Shown in pieces: positions 24,325 to 36,785 of a stretch of 64,000 bases of DNA. Source of the stretch: Alnus glutinosa (lineage: Eukaryota > Streptophyta > Magnoliopsida > Fagales > Betulaceae). The stretch spans positions 36,971,804 through 37,035,803 of the forward strand of contig NC_084888.1 of assembly GCF_958979055.1 (NCBI RefSeq). Direction: 5' to 3'. Position 1 is the stretch's first letter. The number at the start of each line of letters is the position of its first letter. The position numbers were made by a program, and so were the translations under genes. The notes under the pieces are model-generated. The model was not told the origin of the DNA, did not search any database, and saw nothing but the letters and a program-made list of their open reading frames with translations.

Positions 24325-27300
24325 ATGGCTATCTCTCTGAATTCACTCGTGGGCTTCAGCTCGACGGTAAGTCTGTCCTTATTTCTCTCATTTAACTCCA
24401 GCGCTGCAGTTTTATTTATTTTTTTTGTTTCCTCTGCATGTCTGAATTCCCACTTCACTTTTATGAAGTTTCTTCTAGTGCTGTTGTCAAATTAGATTAT
24501 GTTTTATGAGCCTATAAACTGGATATGTGTATTTTATATTGATTTTAGTTGTGAATAAAAGTGGCTATTAGATGGTGGAAGAGCTCAAACAAAATAAACA
24601 AAAGTTGAGTTTTTGAAAACAAATCAGAGGCTCACGATGAATTTGTAAATTTTAGTTTCTTATATATAAATTAATCCCAGATTTAACAAAATTTCGGTGT
24701 TATGATTCTCGAATTACAGAAGGGTGGAAAGGTTTTGGTTTTCTCTTTTATTAAGTAAAGAAAGTGGGGTTTAGGATCAAACTTTACTAAAATTTAAAGG
24801 GATCATGGAGGTTTATTGATAAAGTGTGGTGGGCTTCAGCACTTCCTGAAACCCCTTCGTCTAATGGAGTTCAAATATTTGTAGAAGGATTGCTTAAAAT
24901 GCAGCTGTTGGCTGTCCTAGTATTTCCTGCATTATATCTATTATCTTACCCTCCAAAGTTATACATGATAATCAAAATGGTGTTTTAATCTCTTAACCTC
25001 AAACGGCAAAGGAGAATATTAGCAACTTACTGCAAAAATGTTAAATACATCTGTTGAAATATGGAAATTGGATCTGAGATTTCAGAAATCATAGACACAA
25101 CAATTGAAGTTTTGATATCGAAAACATACTGCCTCATTTGGATTTCGTGCTTCCAAGCAATATCCTCAGGAAAAAAGGAAATGATTTCAAAGATAAGTTG
25201 GACTGCCAACTTACTCCTCACAGTTTCTAGGCTGTCTTCAAATGAAAGAAATGCCGTGATCCACTTATTGGCTGCACAAGGAGCAGCTTGACCACTAGAA
25301 GTGGCTCACATGCATTGATAGTCTCTCACAGTATTCTATAGCTCTCTGCCTATTAAAACTTTGCCTCTAGCTAGAATCAATCCATTAATTGGTTCAACCC
25401 ATTACTCAAAATAATATGAATTGAGAAACATTTCATGATAATTCATATCTATTCAAGAGCTTATTTGCTGGGCCAAATCAGTTGCAGTTATTCAAATTAT
25501 CTCTGGTAGATATTCATTTTTGTTGCAACTAGATTGATTATGAACTGCTAGTTTCAAGCTTTACTTTTATTCTGAGGGGATGCCTCTTTCTATCAAATGT
25601 CTTCTATTGCTGTATCTAGCATGTAGGTTGTCATGTCTCCTTTCAGGTTAAGCTTTAGTCAGAAGGGAATATTTTATCCGTCAAAACTACTTTTATGACT
25701 GAATTTGGAATAGTGGATGAGATGCATCTAAGTAGTTGATGCAACGTGATGTAGTGGGATCATAAAGACAAACAACAACATATTTACAACTCTTTCCAAA
25801 ACCAAGAATTCAACCAAGGAATTGAGGCAAAATAGAAGAAAAACTCAAACTCGGAGTAATCCTTATTTGAAAACTGATAAAATATACCAAAACTACGTTT
25901 TAGGTTGTCTATAACAAGTATTTATAGGCAACAAACTCCTAAACCTAGTAAAAATTGAAAATAAGTTGGTTGACATATCTGCCGAAGCTCGTTCGAACGA
26001 GTATGTAAAAACTCAAGAAAACATGATACTTCATCACTCGTTCGTATGAACCTTCGGACGAGGTATCGAACGAGTACTATTGTGATTCCCCTGGAACATC
26101 TTGTTAGCAATCTCGTTTGTACGGGATAGTGAACGAGCTCTATTGCAAGCCTCTTGGATCAGCTTGTTTGTAGGAGATAGCAGATGAGCACTTTTGGAAC
26201 TCCTTTGGTTCATCTCGTTCGTACGAGACTTCAGATGAGACAATGGACGAGCGCTTTTGGAACTCATATGGATCGTCGTGCGGGATTTCTGGCGAGACAA
26301 CGAACGAGGTCTTATGGAACTCCTATGGATCACCTCGTCGTATGGGATCACAGACGAGACAGCGGACAAGCGCTTTTGGAACTCTTGTGGATCACCTTCT
26401 TGTAATCTTCTACATCAGCTCGTTTGTATGAGTCATAGACCTCGTATGAACGCCCGCCCCTGTCTGGTACAGTTTTCTGGACACTCGTGTCTACTCCCAT
26501 CTTCCTCATAAACAACAAGTACACATCTCGAACTACGTCAGTGGTGTAATAGATATTATTTATTGCATTAGAAACTATTTGATGCACTATTATTTATTTT
26601 ATGGGAACAAAGTTTCATGGTATACACGTTTTATCATTTTATATTTTTATGCAATTTAAATATATCTGGGTGACTTATTTCCCTTGATTATTTGCTCAAG
26701 CATCTTAATTACAAGTTGCAGGCCAATTACCAGAATGTGTCAAGATCTACTGTTGGAGCTTCAGTACCAAAAGTCACCCAATTCACACCCTTCCTAGGAA
26801 GGTTGGGATCAAGGAGTGTTGTAAAGGGAAAAAGATGGAGCTTGTCTCTCTCAGTTGCAGATAGTGATCGGCTTACAACAGAAACCAGTGATGAGGGTTC
26901 TGGAAACACAGAAAATCAGCAGTTGCAAGCTAGTGTTACTAATGAATTGGGGTCTCAACCCTTTGAAGCTTCTAACGGGTCCACAGTTTCTTCAGATATG
27001 AAGCAGGAGACATCACCATCTCGACAAACTATGCCAAAAAGATCACCAATGACAGCAAAGGAGAGACTAAGGGCTGCCCGGGTTCTCAATCGTTACACGG
27101 AATCAAAAGCAACTAAATCAGAAATGGGCAGCAGAGTTTTGGATGCAATGAGAGAAAGTGATGGTGGCAAGAAAAGATCTGGGCTCCCAGAAGCCCCTAC
27201 AAACTTATTTGATGACAGCAAGCGAGGAATGCCAAAGCAGGGCCTAACTTTTGATTTTCCAGGGGGTTTTGATCTTTTTTTAATTGCCTTTTCATTTGTT

Positions 27301-27375
27301 TTTATCAGCACAGTGATGTTTGCTACGACGTACATTGTGTGGAAAGTTGGTGCAATCCATTTTAATGAGTACTAA
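24325..27375 (+). CDS. Unnamed probable chloroplast protein with one C-terminal membrane helix
   Basis: Two exons, 24325-24366 and 26722-27375, join in phase and encode 231 residues. I do not recognise a named family. The first about 60 residues are Ser/Thr/Arg-rich and poor in acids (MAISLNSLVGFSST, then KRWSLSLSVADS), which fits a plastid transit peptide. The middle is polar and probably disordered. Near residues 132-150 is a basic, probably helical patch (AKERLRAARVLNRYTE). Next comes the conserved-looking block SGLPEAPTNLFDDSKRGMPK. The C-terminus has one hydrophobic helix (about LFLIAFSFVFISTVMFATT) followed by VWKVGAIHFNEY. An integral thylakoid or envelope protein is my inference. The 2.35-kb intron holds a minisatellite. 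Confidence 0.85.
26040..26430. repeat. Minisatellite of about 60 bp in the plastid-protein intron
   Basis: The landmark CTTTTGGAACTC (with variants) recurs at 26191, 26254, 26311 and 26373, spacings of 63, 57 and 62 bases. Two more degenerate units lie upstream (around 26077 and 26140). Each unit also holds a CTCGTTCGTACGAG-like palindrome and a GACGAGAC motif. A 111-codon open frame on the minus strand (26034-26369) crosses the array and is repetitive. I do not call it a gene. Confidence 0.8.
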
Positions 27376-28039
27376 GGTGGAGGACAGTGCGGTTCTGCAT
27401 TTTTTGGACGAATTACCTTCTTAATTCTTCCTTGTAAATCACAAATTAGCTGAAGTCCAGGTACTTCGGATACCCATCTTTTGCAAGACTAGGATTTTGA
27501 ATCTTTGTTTTCAGGCAGTATATATATGTACTTGATTGTACAAAAGATTTGCTCAGTCAAGAGTTATATGTCGGTGATCAACATTTACTGCTTGGGGTGC
27601 TGTTCTTGCTTCATAAAAGTGAAATTAATATGATAGTAAAAGTCAATCAATTCCTTGAACTTACTCCTGGAATTCTTATCTCAACTACTTGAAAGTAGAA
27701 ATCACTTATTTCACGTGTAGGTTTTGTTGAGCATAGCCTTGACTTTTTCGGAACTTTTACTGCATATGCTGGTTAACCATAAGCTGAAGCTCTTGCGTGG
27801 TTCTTCACAAACTTATCTGGAATGCATTTCATACCATGTCAGTCTGTCAGATATGTACTGGAATGCATTTCATACCATGTCAGATATGTATTGATAGAAG
27901 GGAAAATTGTAGCCTAGTATATGAGCTTGCTCTTTTAGATAAATGAGTACTGGGTCTTCCCTTTCACAATTCACAGTACGTGGTGGTCCCTATCGCACTG
28001 CCAACTTGCGCGCTAAAACGCTACACTTAGGATAGAATT

Positions 28040-28375
28040 AAGGCTGATAATTTTTTACATGATCCATGAACCCAAATATAAAATTCACGTGTTAGAGTTG
28101 GGGGTTTGACCCATTTAATTAACTACTAACTAGGTCAATTTATAGTCTTATATTCATATTTCGAAACGAAACGACCCGAACCCCACACAATGTTTAGGAC
28201 TGGCAATTTTGACACGACTCACGAACCTGACATCCAACACGAAACTAACAAGTTAAAGTTAAGGAGTTTGATTCGTTCAGTTAAATGAGTTGGGTTAGGG
28301 TTGACTTATATAGTCTTATACAAATATCTCGACATGATTCGAACCTGACATGTAAACATAAATCATCACACGTAG
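28040..28375. repeat. Diverged direct repeat pair of about 150 bp
   Basis: Two similar blocks carry the same order of words: AACACGA or AATTCACG, TTAGAGTTGGGG or TTAAAGTTAAGG, TTTGA, TATAGTCTTATA, then CGACCCGAACC or ATGATTCGAACCTGACA. This resembles the common dispersed plant repeats rich in CGACCCGAACC. The family was not determined. Confidence 0.5.
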
Positions 28376-29737
28376 ACTGAAAAAGGAGCTCCTATCAAAA
28401 TTAAATTTGGCCCTTCATTCATGCTTCTGGTTTGTTCCTAGCCACACAAACACAATCGATTGGTTTTCCATAGGATGTATAAAAGAGTCAAAAGACCGTA
28501 ATTGGAGATGATATATCATGTAAGACATGTATTTGATGCCAGCATATATCAGCTGTGAGCTGGGTTTTTGGTTAGATGCTTGTCACTAACCCAAGATCTT
28601 ATCTAAACTGACCTTGTTATGTTTATCGTATGTTTTTTTGGTTCTTCTACATTGCCAACTTGTTGGACTGCTAGATTTGGCACACTTTTAATGCTGGATC
28701 TTGCCGACAATAAAATCTTGCTACTACTTTGTTGAAGAAATGGGACCCAAAAAGCGTGCACTCAGATGTCCCGAATGGATAGAACTTTAGAAGCGTAGAG
28801 AAAGAACAACATACGGGGAATCCTGAACACCACACAATATTGTGAGAGAAAACTTGGCAAAGTGAGTGGTTGATCAGAGGTCGTATCAAACTTTATGGGT
28901 GAGTTACAATGTATTGGACCCTACCTTTTTCACAAGGCCGTTGATGCTAATTGAAGCTCTCTAGCTCGATCGATCTCTGCTTTGCATTTGCTGTAGCTTC
29001 TCTAGGACTAGCTGGCTACCTTAAATCCTTAATCGAGAGAACGTGCGGAACTGGACAAACCAAGCCGCTATAGTGACTGGCCTCCTTGCATGCCTTGGAA
29101 TTCTTCTCTGTCCAGCTTCGACCCATGAAGATGGTTGCTTCCAGTTGCTGAATATCCTGCCAAGATTTTAAAGATGAGTCTCTTTTGAGCATGAACTCAG
29201 AGATTGCTTTGTGCTTTCGACAAAAATGTTCCTTTGCTTTTGTAATGCTTTAGAAAAAAAATGTTAGTCTTATCTGCGTTATAACAAAAAAATAAAAAAT
29301 AAAAAAGAAAAGAACAAAAGTTAAGTTACAATTATAAAGTCGATCTGGTATCCCTTAATAAGAAATCAATATGAGATTTGACACTTATGAGCACCTTTAG
29401 AGCATATATTCACATCCAGCTTAATTAGCAAATTTGCTATATGTTGTAGCTAAAAAATAACTTTTTTCTATTGTAGAAACCCACTTTTTCGAAGTACTTA
29501 TATTCGACTCTCTATTTTAGCTATTCTATTTTAATATTTTTTTTAAGATTTTTTTTTTTTTTATTCTTTATGGAGAATTTGAGAGGAGATATATATATAT
29601 AATGTTGGAGATTAAAAATGCTTACTTAATATTTCTTTAAATTGTTGAGTTGGATATATCTCATTTTGTTCCTCTTTGAACATCTCGGCTAGCCAAACTA
29701 GTTAGATAGATGAGAATGCTCTTTATAATTTATCCAC

Positions 29738-29888
29738 GGGAAGTGCTAGAATTCCCACCCCCATCCCACTCCAATCCCACCAACCCTAAGTGTAAAAAGT
29801 TGAAAATTGATTTATTAAATAAAAAAATTAAAACACTTAGAGTTGGTGGGATTGGGGTGGGATAAGGGTGGGAATTCTAGCATTTTCC
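29738..29888. mobile_element. Short MULE-type MITE with perfect 9-bp target duplication
   Basis: The element is 151 bp and almost wholly palindromic. Its ends are GGGAAGTGCTAGAATTCCCA on the left and the complement of GGAAAATGCTAGAATTCCCA on the right. TTTATCCAC flanks both sides (29729-29737 and 29889-29897), the 9-bp duplication length of Mutator-like transposases. No coding content. Confidence 0.85.
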
Positions 29889-31000
29889 TTTATCCACTCA
29901 ACATGCATGGACAATCCATCTACCCAATGTGAAAGTAACTTTAAGGAATTGGGTAGACCCACGTACCTTACCACAAAAATAGAAATAAAAATAAAGGTTA
30001 AAAAGTACGAAATTAGAAATGACAAAATACGAATTAACATTTAGTGCAATATCCCCATCCTATTACACTATATATGAGTAAAGGTAAGGGCTCCACCTCC
30101 TTGAACAAATGCATGAACAACTCGAAATTTATCTATCCGAACTGATCGATCGAACACCTGTTCAAATAGAATACCATGTCCTACACTCTCGTACGTATAC
30201 CCTAAATCGCATTGTATCTCTACCCAAAAAAAAAAAAAACCATCGAGAAACGCGCAACAATTAATGTTTTAGTACAGCACAATTAATGAAGCAATTGATT
30301 GTAGTTCAAAGTTCAATCATACTTGTAATTCACACCCAAAGAAATTAAACGAGGAAAAGAAGAAAGAAAACAAATTAAACCCTACCTAATTAAGGACACC
30401 ATGCACGAATTTAGTAGAACGTACGAGTTCCCACCAACCGAAACAGTTGGTAATTCCAGTGTGGTAAACTACTTTTGGCGGATTACAACCCCCAATGGTA
30501 ATGGATCATCCTCTAGATCTACCACTCGATAGTTCAAAATAAATATCTACTTCCATGCTACTGTTAAAGTTTTGTGTCTAATTTTTGGTGAGCATGGCTT
30601 TGTTTGTTAATTCTTTTTGTTTTTCAATAAAAAAATTCATTAACAAATAATTTAAATACAAAATACTTTTTTTAAAGCAAAAGAAAAAAGAAAAAAGGCC
30701 TTCCAAAACACGTTAACATGTATTTTTCTGTGTCTAGATCTTCAAGATCCTTTCAACTCTTAAAGTTGTGTGTTATATTTATCAGCAAATTGTCAAATTG
30801 AGGTGACAGGCAAACAGGGACAAACACGATTTTCATATTGACCAATGAAAGATTACTGGGTATCACACCAATCACAATCAAGATAAGAAGATCACACAAT
30901 ATTGCTAGCACAAGAAACAGTGGCCGTAGAGACTGTCATAAAAGGCAGAGAGAGTTGGGAGTACTACTCCGATTAGTGAGGCTTGCGTTTAGGGCCGGCC

Positions 31001-31895
31001 ATGGAGAAGTGCTATTATTCTGGATGGCCTGAAGAAGGGGAAGAAAAGTGGGCTCATTTGCAGTGTCATGCTGCACTAAACGAGGAGTCGTCCTATCTAG
31101 TCCCCTGGCCGCTACCGCCTCATGACCATGTATCATCAGCGTCCACCTGCTCCAGATTCCAATTCCATGGCTTCCCAACTGAAGGAGGAGGGGTTGGAGA
31201 AGATGGAGGCGCAACTGCTTCCAAGAGCCATAGCCAAGCAGAGAAGCGGCGCAGGGACAGGATTAATGCGCAGCTTGCAACTCTTAGGAAACTGATTCCC
31301 AAGTCTGATAAGGTAAAAAAAAGGAAAAATCTGTGTGTTTTCACATGATTCTATGCATATTCTGTATGCGTATGTTAGAATCTGAAAGAAATTAATGAGT
31401 TGTTGTTATACGTAGATGGACAAGGCGGCTCTATTAGGAAGAGTGATTGACCATGTGAAGGATCTCAAGCGAAAAGCAACGGAAGTTAGCAAAGCCTGCT
31501 CGCTTCCAACAGAAGTAGATGAAGTAACCATTGACTGTGATCTTGGTCAAGACGTAAACCTCACTAAATTAGACAAAGCCGGCGACAACAATATTTTCAT
31601 AAGAGCTTCATTTTGCTGTGATGATCGGCCGGAGCTGTTTCCGGAGCTCATCCAAGTCCTCAACGGCCTACGACTGACGGCAGTTAAAGCCGATATAGCG
31701 AGTGTGGGTGGCAGAATTAAGAGCACGTTGGTTCTTTGCACCAAGGAAAGTGATGAGGCGGGCGTTTGCCTTAACACTCTCAAACGGTCCCTTAAATTAG
31801 TTTTGTCTAAACTTGCTTCGTCTTCTATGGTATCGAATTGTCGAATTAGAAGCAAAAGGCAGAGGTTCTTCTTGCCTTCTTACTATTCACAATAA
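31001..31895 (+). CDS. bHLH transcription factor, bHLH51/bHLH30-like
   Basis: Two exons (31001-31312 and 31416-31895) encode 263 residues. The bHLH domain spans about residues 76-125: the basic region SHSQAEKRRRDRINAQL keeps the His-Glu-Arg set for E-box/G-box contact, and the second helix begins MDKAALLGRVIDHVKDLKRK. The intron falls exactly in the loop, after IPKSDK, as in this subfamily. Residues about 140-230 form an ACT-like dimerisation domain (FIRASFCCDDRPELFPELI). The start at 31001 is the first ATG of the frame, which stays open upstream only with non-ATG codons. The position between ALG11 and RPL41/ABI4 matches my memory of Arabidopsis bHLH51. It acts in the nucleus; targets are unknown. 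Confidence 0.9.
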
Positions 31896-32231
31896 TCTTG
31901 CCGATCGACGAACATTTCTCATGAATTCTGGGTCGTATCAGAGTTACACTGCTTTATTTTTCTTCTTTTTTACCTCCCTTGAGAGTTGAGACATGCGCTG
32001 TCCCCGAACAGTCACTGTCAGGGAAACGTAGAAATGTTCGGTGGCACGGCCAAAGTACTCGAATCATTCATGTCGTTTCCTTTCCTACCATATAAAAGAA
32101 GGGGATCGAGTTCATTGTATGAAGACACTTTCTCTTATGTGCCTCTAAATAACAGTTGCTTTTTTTTCTCTTCTTTTCTTTCTTTAATTAATGTGTTTTG
32201 GAGAGTGATATAAAAGTGATTTTTTTCTTTG

Positions 32232-32783
32232 GGTTAAATATAAAATTGCCTCTCGTGGTATGCAAATTTTATTTTTTGTCTCCTGAATTTTAATTTTTAT
32301 CATAAGTGGTACTTGTAATATGAAAAAAAGATAAAAATGGTACTTTCGTCCATTTTTCAATCTAAAACTGATAGAACTCCAAGTTAGTATCACTTGGCAC
32401 CATTCAAAATACAATACGTGGCCACGATATTTTTTTTAAAAATAAAATAAAAATTAAGGCTTTTTTTTTAAAAAAAAAGCCTTTTTTTTAAAAAAAAAAA
32501 AAAAAAATGCAATACGTGGCCATGTGGCCCAAAAGCCACCCCTACAATTTTATTTTTTATAAAAGCCTTAAATATTTTTTAAAAAATAATGTGGCTACAT
32601 GTTAAATTTTGAATGGTGCCATGTGGCACTGACGTAGATTTTCTTCAGTTTTAGATGGAAAAATAGACTGAAGTACCGTTTCTATTTTTTTTCATACTAC
32701 AAGTACTACCTATAATAAAAATTAAAACTCAGAGAACAAAAGATAAAGTTTGAAAACCACGTGGAGTAAGTAGGTATTTAACC
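32232..32783. mobile_element. Long hairpin MITE-like element
   Basis: The ends are inverted (GGTTAAATATAAAATTGCCT against the complement of the stretch ending GTAGGTATTTAACC). Pairing continues inward through GTGGT, the GGTACTT or AGTACC words, TTTTAGATTGAAAAATGG-like and CACTTGGCACCATTC motifs to a central palindrome of T and A runs near 32460-32510. Length 552 bp. No transposase, and the target duplication is unclear because the flanks are T-rich. Confidence 0.75.
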
Positions 32784-33710
32784 TTTTTTTTTTTTTTTTT
32801 TCTTTTTATCTTTTTTGTATTTTAAGAGTGTTTATATTTAAATTGTTTGTTAATATTTTTTTTAAAATAGACAGTAAAATATTAACAAACAAAACTAATA
32901 AATTAAATTATTTAATTAATATTTTAAACTTACGGGTGAATTTAAATTCTTCCTCAACCACCGAGCCCAACAACGAAAAATAAAATATAATTATCCCATT
33001 AATATTTTTTAACACACTTCCTCACTCAATAAATGAGTCTTAACTAAATTATGGAGTTAAGTTCAAACCAGATCTAGACCTTTATTATGCTTATGTGAAA
33101 TAAATATTTATATTAATGTAATTATTTTTTATTTAAAAAAAAAAAAAAAAAAAGAAGAAACAAGCCTAACACATGCAATCTAGACCTCTTATCACATCCG
33201 TAGCAGGAAGCAGAGCAACAATTTCAGTGCAGCAATAATTGAGGGGAGAAGAGTGATTTGATAACTGATATTTTGAAGTCAATAATCAGTAGTTTTACTT
33301 TTACCACTACTAAGAAAGTTTTAGTTGCTGTCAGACTGACATATATAATAATTCGTTAATATATACTTGGTCTTTCGGACAAGTTGCTGTGATTGGACAT
33401 TCTGGTCCACAGAAACACTCGAGTATTCATGAGACACATTCCAACTCCAAGTAAAGTAACCGACTCCCTTCAAAAGTAACCGACTGTATCCAACTCCAAG
33501 GTGCTTAATTGCCATGAGTGTATCCACAGACTACAGAGAGACTTATACATTTTAAATTGAGAATTTTTATATTTTATTTTTATCCGATCTTGTTCATGTG
33601 GCACCGTTAATTAATTATTGTTTTAAGAAAAAATATTTAAGAATTAATCATATCAACAAGATGAAATAAAAGTGGGAGTATACAATATTACTCTTTTGAA
33701 TTTTAGAAAT

Positions 33711-33844
33711 TAATGTTATACACTATTTTTGTTTCGCTTTATGTGGCATTGCAAATCCACAATTGTTAAAAAATAAAAAAAATTAAGAATCAATTAAATG
33801 TGTCACATCAGTAGAATAAGACTAAATTGTGGTGTATAGCATTA
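33711..33844. mobile_element. Short hairpin MITE
   Basis: TAATGTTATACACTATTTTT on the left is the inverted partner of the right end, GTGGTGTATAGCATTA. The middle pairs through ATGTGGCATT and GTGTCACAT. Length about 134 bp. The TA-ending termini suggest a mariner- or PIF-like family, which I cannot decide. Confidence 0.6.
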
Positions 33845-34659
33845 TTCTTCGGCATAAGTGCTTACCCAAATGTAAGAAAGCATGATAGGTGAATGCATAA
33901 GTTTTTTTATGATTCTCTCTCTCTGTTTCTTTAATCATTTTTCTCTCCCTCTTTCTCTTCTCTACCTTTCATCAAAGAGAAAGTATATATTTGGTAAATG
34001 AAATAAAACTAATAATATTTAAATGATATATATAGAAAAATAATAGATAATCGAATGTACGTAATGAATCCATTTGGTAAAATAAAATAAAAGTGTAGCT
34101 TTTAGTTAAGTATTTTATATATAAACATAGGGAATCCATTTCGAATGCTCTTAACTTCTTAAGATACAAGTTCTTCCTTCACAAATATTGGTTTCATTAT
34201 ACATTGTTGGGTACTAGTTTAAATTGGGGAGTCTTTTACGTACTCTAGACAAGAAAAGGCTAAAATGGAAAAACATTGAATTGAGTTGAAGATTTTTTTT
34301 TTAAAAAAAATCAACCTATTAAATTGATTTTTGTTCTTAGAACATGTAATTTTTACATGCATTTTTACGGTATACTACATACTCAACCCCATTCCACTGG
34401 GCTAATGGGAACTTGGATAAGTCTTTACTAAAAAAAAAAAAAAATCAAAGGGCTCATGGGTACTGCCATATCAATGAAATAAGAGTGAGATAAGAGTTGA
34501 GAATTTTTAATTACTTCCATTTTGAATAGAGTAATCTTAAAGAGAAGTGCTATTTTTCTTTCCCTTGTCCAACTCTATCCTTATTTTTTTCGAATTCACA
34601 ATTGAATCTATGAATCTAAAAAAAAGTTGGACAAGAGATGAAAGAATAGGAGGTTCCAA

Positions 34660-34825
34660 TTCTAAATATTCATCTCCCATACCATTTGGTTGATGTGGCA
34701 ATGCCCATCAGCTATTGGATTTATTATTATTATTATTATTTTGATAAAGACTGATTAAAGGGATGATGGGCACTGCCAAATCAACACATCAGTATGGGAT
34801 TGTGATAAGAGATGAATACGTAGCA
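34660..34825. mobile_element. Short hairpin MITE
   Basis: GGTTGATGTGGCAATGCCCA near 34688 is the inverted partner of GGGCACTGCCAAATCAACAC near 34769. The loop holds an ATT trinucleotide run. Target duplication not found. Confidence 0.55.
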
Positions 34826-35253
34826 TTTCTCATTTTAATAATATAACAAAACATTAAAAATGTATATGAGAATCATGTACTCTAACAAATGGGTAGGAGA
34901 TGGGTAATTTCTCATCAATTTAATAGATCGAATTGAAAGAATTTATTTTACTCCAATTTCAAAGAAAACTTTATCAAAAAACATATATCTCGTTTGGTAA
35001 TAGTTTAAAAAAATACTTTTATGTATTCAAAACAAAAAATACATATTTTTCAATATCATTAATCAACAATTCAAAACACAAAATACTTTTTAAATGTAAA
35101 CCTCATTTAAAAAAAAAAAAATTAAACTTAAACTTAAACTTATAACCTTTTATATCATATCAAAACAATTTTTAAATTAAAAAAAATTAAAGAAAAACTT
35201 TTTAAAACCATTATCAAACGTACCCAATTATTTTTTATTCTTTTTTTGACTTA

Positions 35254-35971
35254 TGCTCCGTTTGTTTTGGTGTAAAATGATTTTTGGAAAATGATTTCGG
35301 CATTTTCCGGTGTTTGGTAGGGGCGAAAATAATAGTCAACCGGAAAATGATTGTTTGACTGAAAACCCTTAGTAAATTTCGGAAAATGATTTACACTTTT
35401 TAAAGCGTAAATCATTTTCCAAAAACGCCAGATGCATTTGACTCCTATTAAACGACACAGTCGACCTTCGCTTCAAGCAGTCGACAATCATCGAAATCTT
35501 GCCGGTACCGAAATCCGATAGCATTCGGTCTATGTCGCTAGAATTCGACGACAGAATCTGGCTAGAAAATTCCGGCTAGATTCCGGCGGTTCTGGCATAT
35601 TCTGGCCAGTATGCCGGAATCCGGCTGTTATGTGCCGGAATCCGGCCAACCCAGATTTCGACGAAACTGTTCGGATTCCGGCCTTTATCTTGAATTCTGG
35701 TTATAGTAGCCGGAATGACAGAATCCGATAAAAGTGGTCGGAATCCTATCGATTAGTGATGGAATCTCGTCTTCGGTAATTTTTATATTATTTTACATTA
35801 ATATTTATATGTTTGGAATAAAAATTGATTTTTATAATTTAATATGATTGAATAAAAACATTAAAAAAAATTTGTGATTTTCCGTACGCGCCAAACACCG
35901 AAAAATGCTTTCAGCGAAAAATATTTTCAGAAAAATGACTTCCCTGAAATCATTTTTAAACAAACGGAGCA
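35254..35971. mobile_element. Second copy of the TGCTCCGTTTG inverted-repeat element
   Basis: It shares ends and inner words with 17113-17954 (TGCTCCGTTTGTTTTGGTGT, ATGATTTCGGCATTTTCCGG, GTGTTTGGTAGGGGCGAAAA). It also has CCGGAATCCGGC-like words in the middle, but not the expanded 62-bp array. The flanks are TTA on the left and TAA on the right, so the target duplication is not clean. Confidence 0.75.
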
Positions 35972-36263
35972 TAAGTTAAAATTAAATTTTCCAATCGAAA
36001 AAGTTGGACTAAATCAGAAGGTCCAAAAAAAAGGGGAAATGGGCCAAATGGAGTCACTAACATGACGGATCTAAACGGCCGAAACAAAACTGAAATCTCG
36101 GTCCAATTAACCAATCGATCCGCATCAAACCTACAGCGATCGACAGTTTCGTTTCGATAATCGAATTCTAGGAAAACCAAGTTTACAGCTACTACTGCGA
36201 GCAAAAGTAGACAAAGAAGAGCACGTAGGAGGGGTTAATATACGGCGGCTTGTTCGTGTGTCT

Positions 36264-36518
36264 ACCGTTACAATGACACCGTTACTCTCTCACCTACTTC
36301 CCCGCAATCTTCGTATACGCGTAGCCGTTACACGTTATGTCGCCGTATTCCAGTTTGTAAATTTCAAAACAAAGAAAGGAAAAAAAAAAAAAGATTAAAT
36401 AAGATAAACACCGAGAGTTGAGAGACCTAACTGCCACAGTTTCGGAGCTGTACATTACACCAAGAGCCGTTGAATTCATAAAATCCCAAGCTTTTAGAAT
36501 TCTTAGGAAAGTCCGTTA
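36264..36518 (+). promoter_or_regulatory. Cluster of CCGTTA sites upstream of the MYB gene
   Basis: CCGTTA occurs at 36265, 36279, 36325 and 36513. Its complement TAACGG contains the AACGG core recognised by many plant MYB proteins. The cluster lies 270-520 bases before the MYB start codon. Autoregulation or control by another MYB is an inference. Confidence 0.35.
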
Positions 36519-36785
36519 CTCCGATCAGTTAGAAGCAGAGGCAGTTATAACTCCCACCATCTCTCACCCACTTCAAAACTCAAAACCCCATTTCCAATCC
36601 ATGCACGCACACAAAATAAAAAGCAATGAAATAACAGAAACAAGTAAGTCGTTATGCGAAGCAGCGGTTTTACGGTTCACACCAACAACCCCTCCCATCA
36701 TCAAACTGACGCCAATATAATCTCATGAGAAACAATCAAACCCCCGCAAGAAATCTCTAAAAAATCCACAGAGGATTGTGTGAAA

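Larger units (their letters stand above)
27376..31000. other. Intergenic region between the plastid-protein and bHLH genes
   Basis: The first about 200 bases are probably 3' untranslated sequence. A 36-bp phrase around GGAATGCATTTCATACCATG is tandemly duplicated at 27821-27890. A diverged repeat pair lies at 28040-28375 and a short MITE at 29738-29888. At 29016-29156 the minus strand has an exon-like 46-codon open stretch with a good acceptor and a stop, unassigned. The rest is AT-rich with no gene that I can support. Confidence 0.5.
31896..36263. other. Repeat-rich intergenic DNA
   Basis: AT-rich sequence with many poly-A and poly-T tracts and a series of hairpin elements listed separately (32232-32783, 33711-33844, 34660-34825, 35254-35971). 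Another weak hairpin lies at about 33550-33705. I see no gene. Confidence 0.6.

Noticed and set aside
26034-26369. A 111-residue Arg/Ser-rich repetitive protein on the minus strand
   Set aside because: It is produced by the minisatellite, has no splice or promoter support, and lies in an intron of a plus-strand gene.
26150-26430. A CRISPR-like array
   Set aside because: Whole units are repeated with no constant repeat and unique spacers; this is eukaryotic nuclear DNA.
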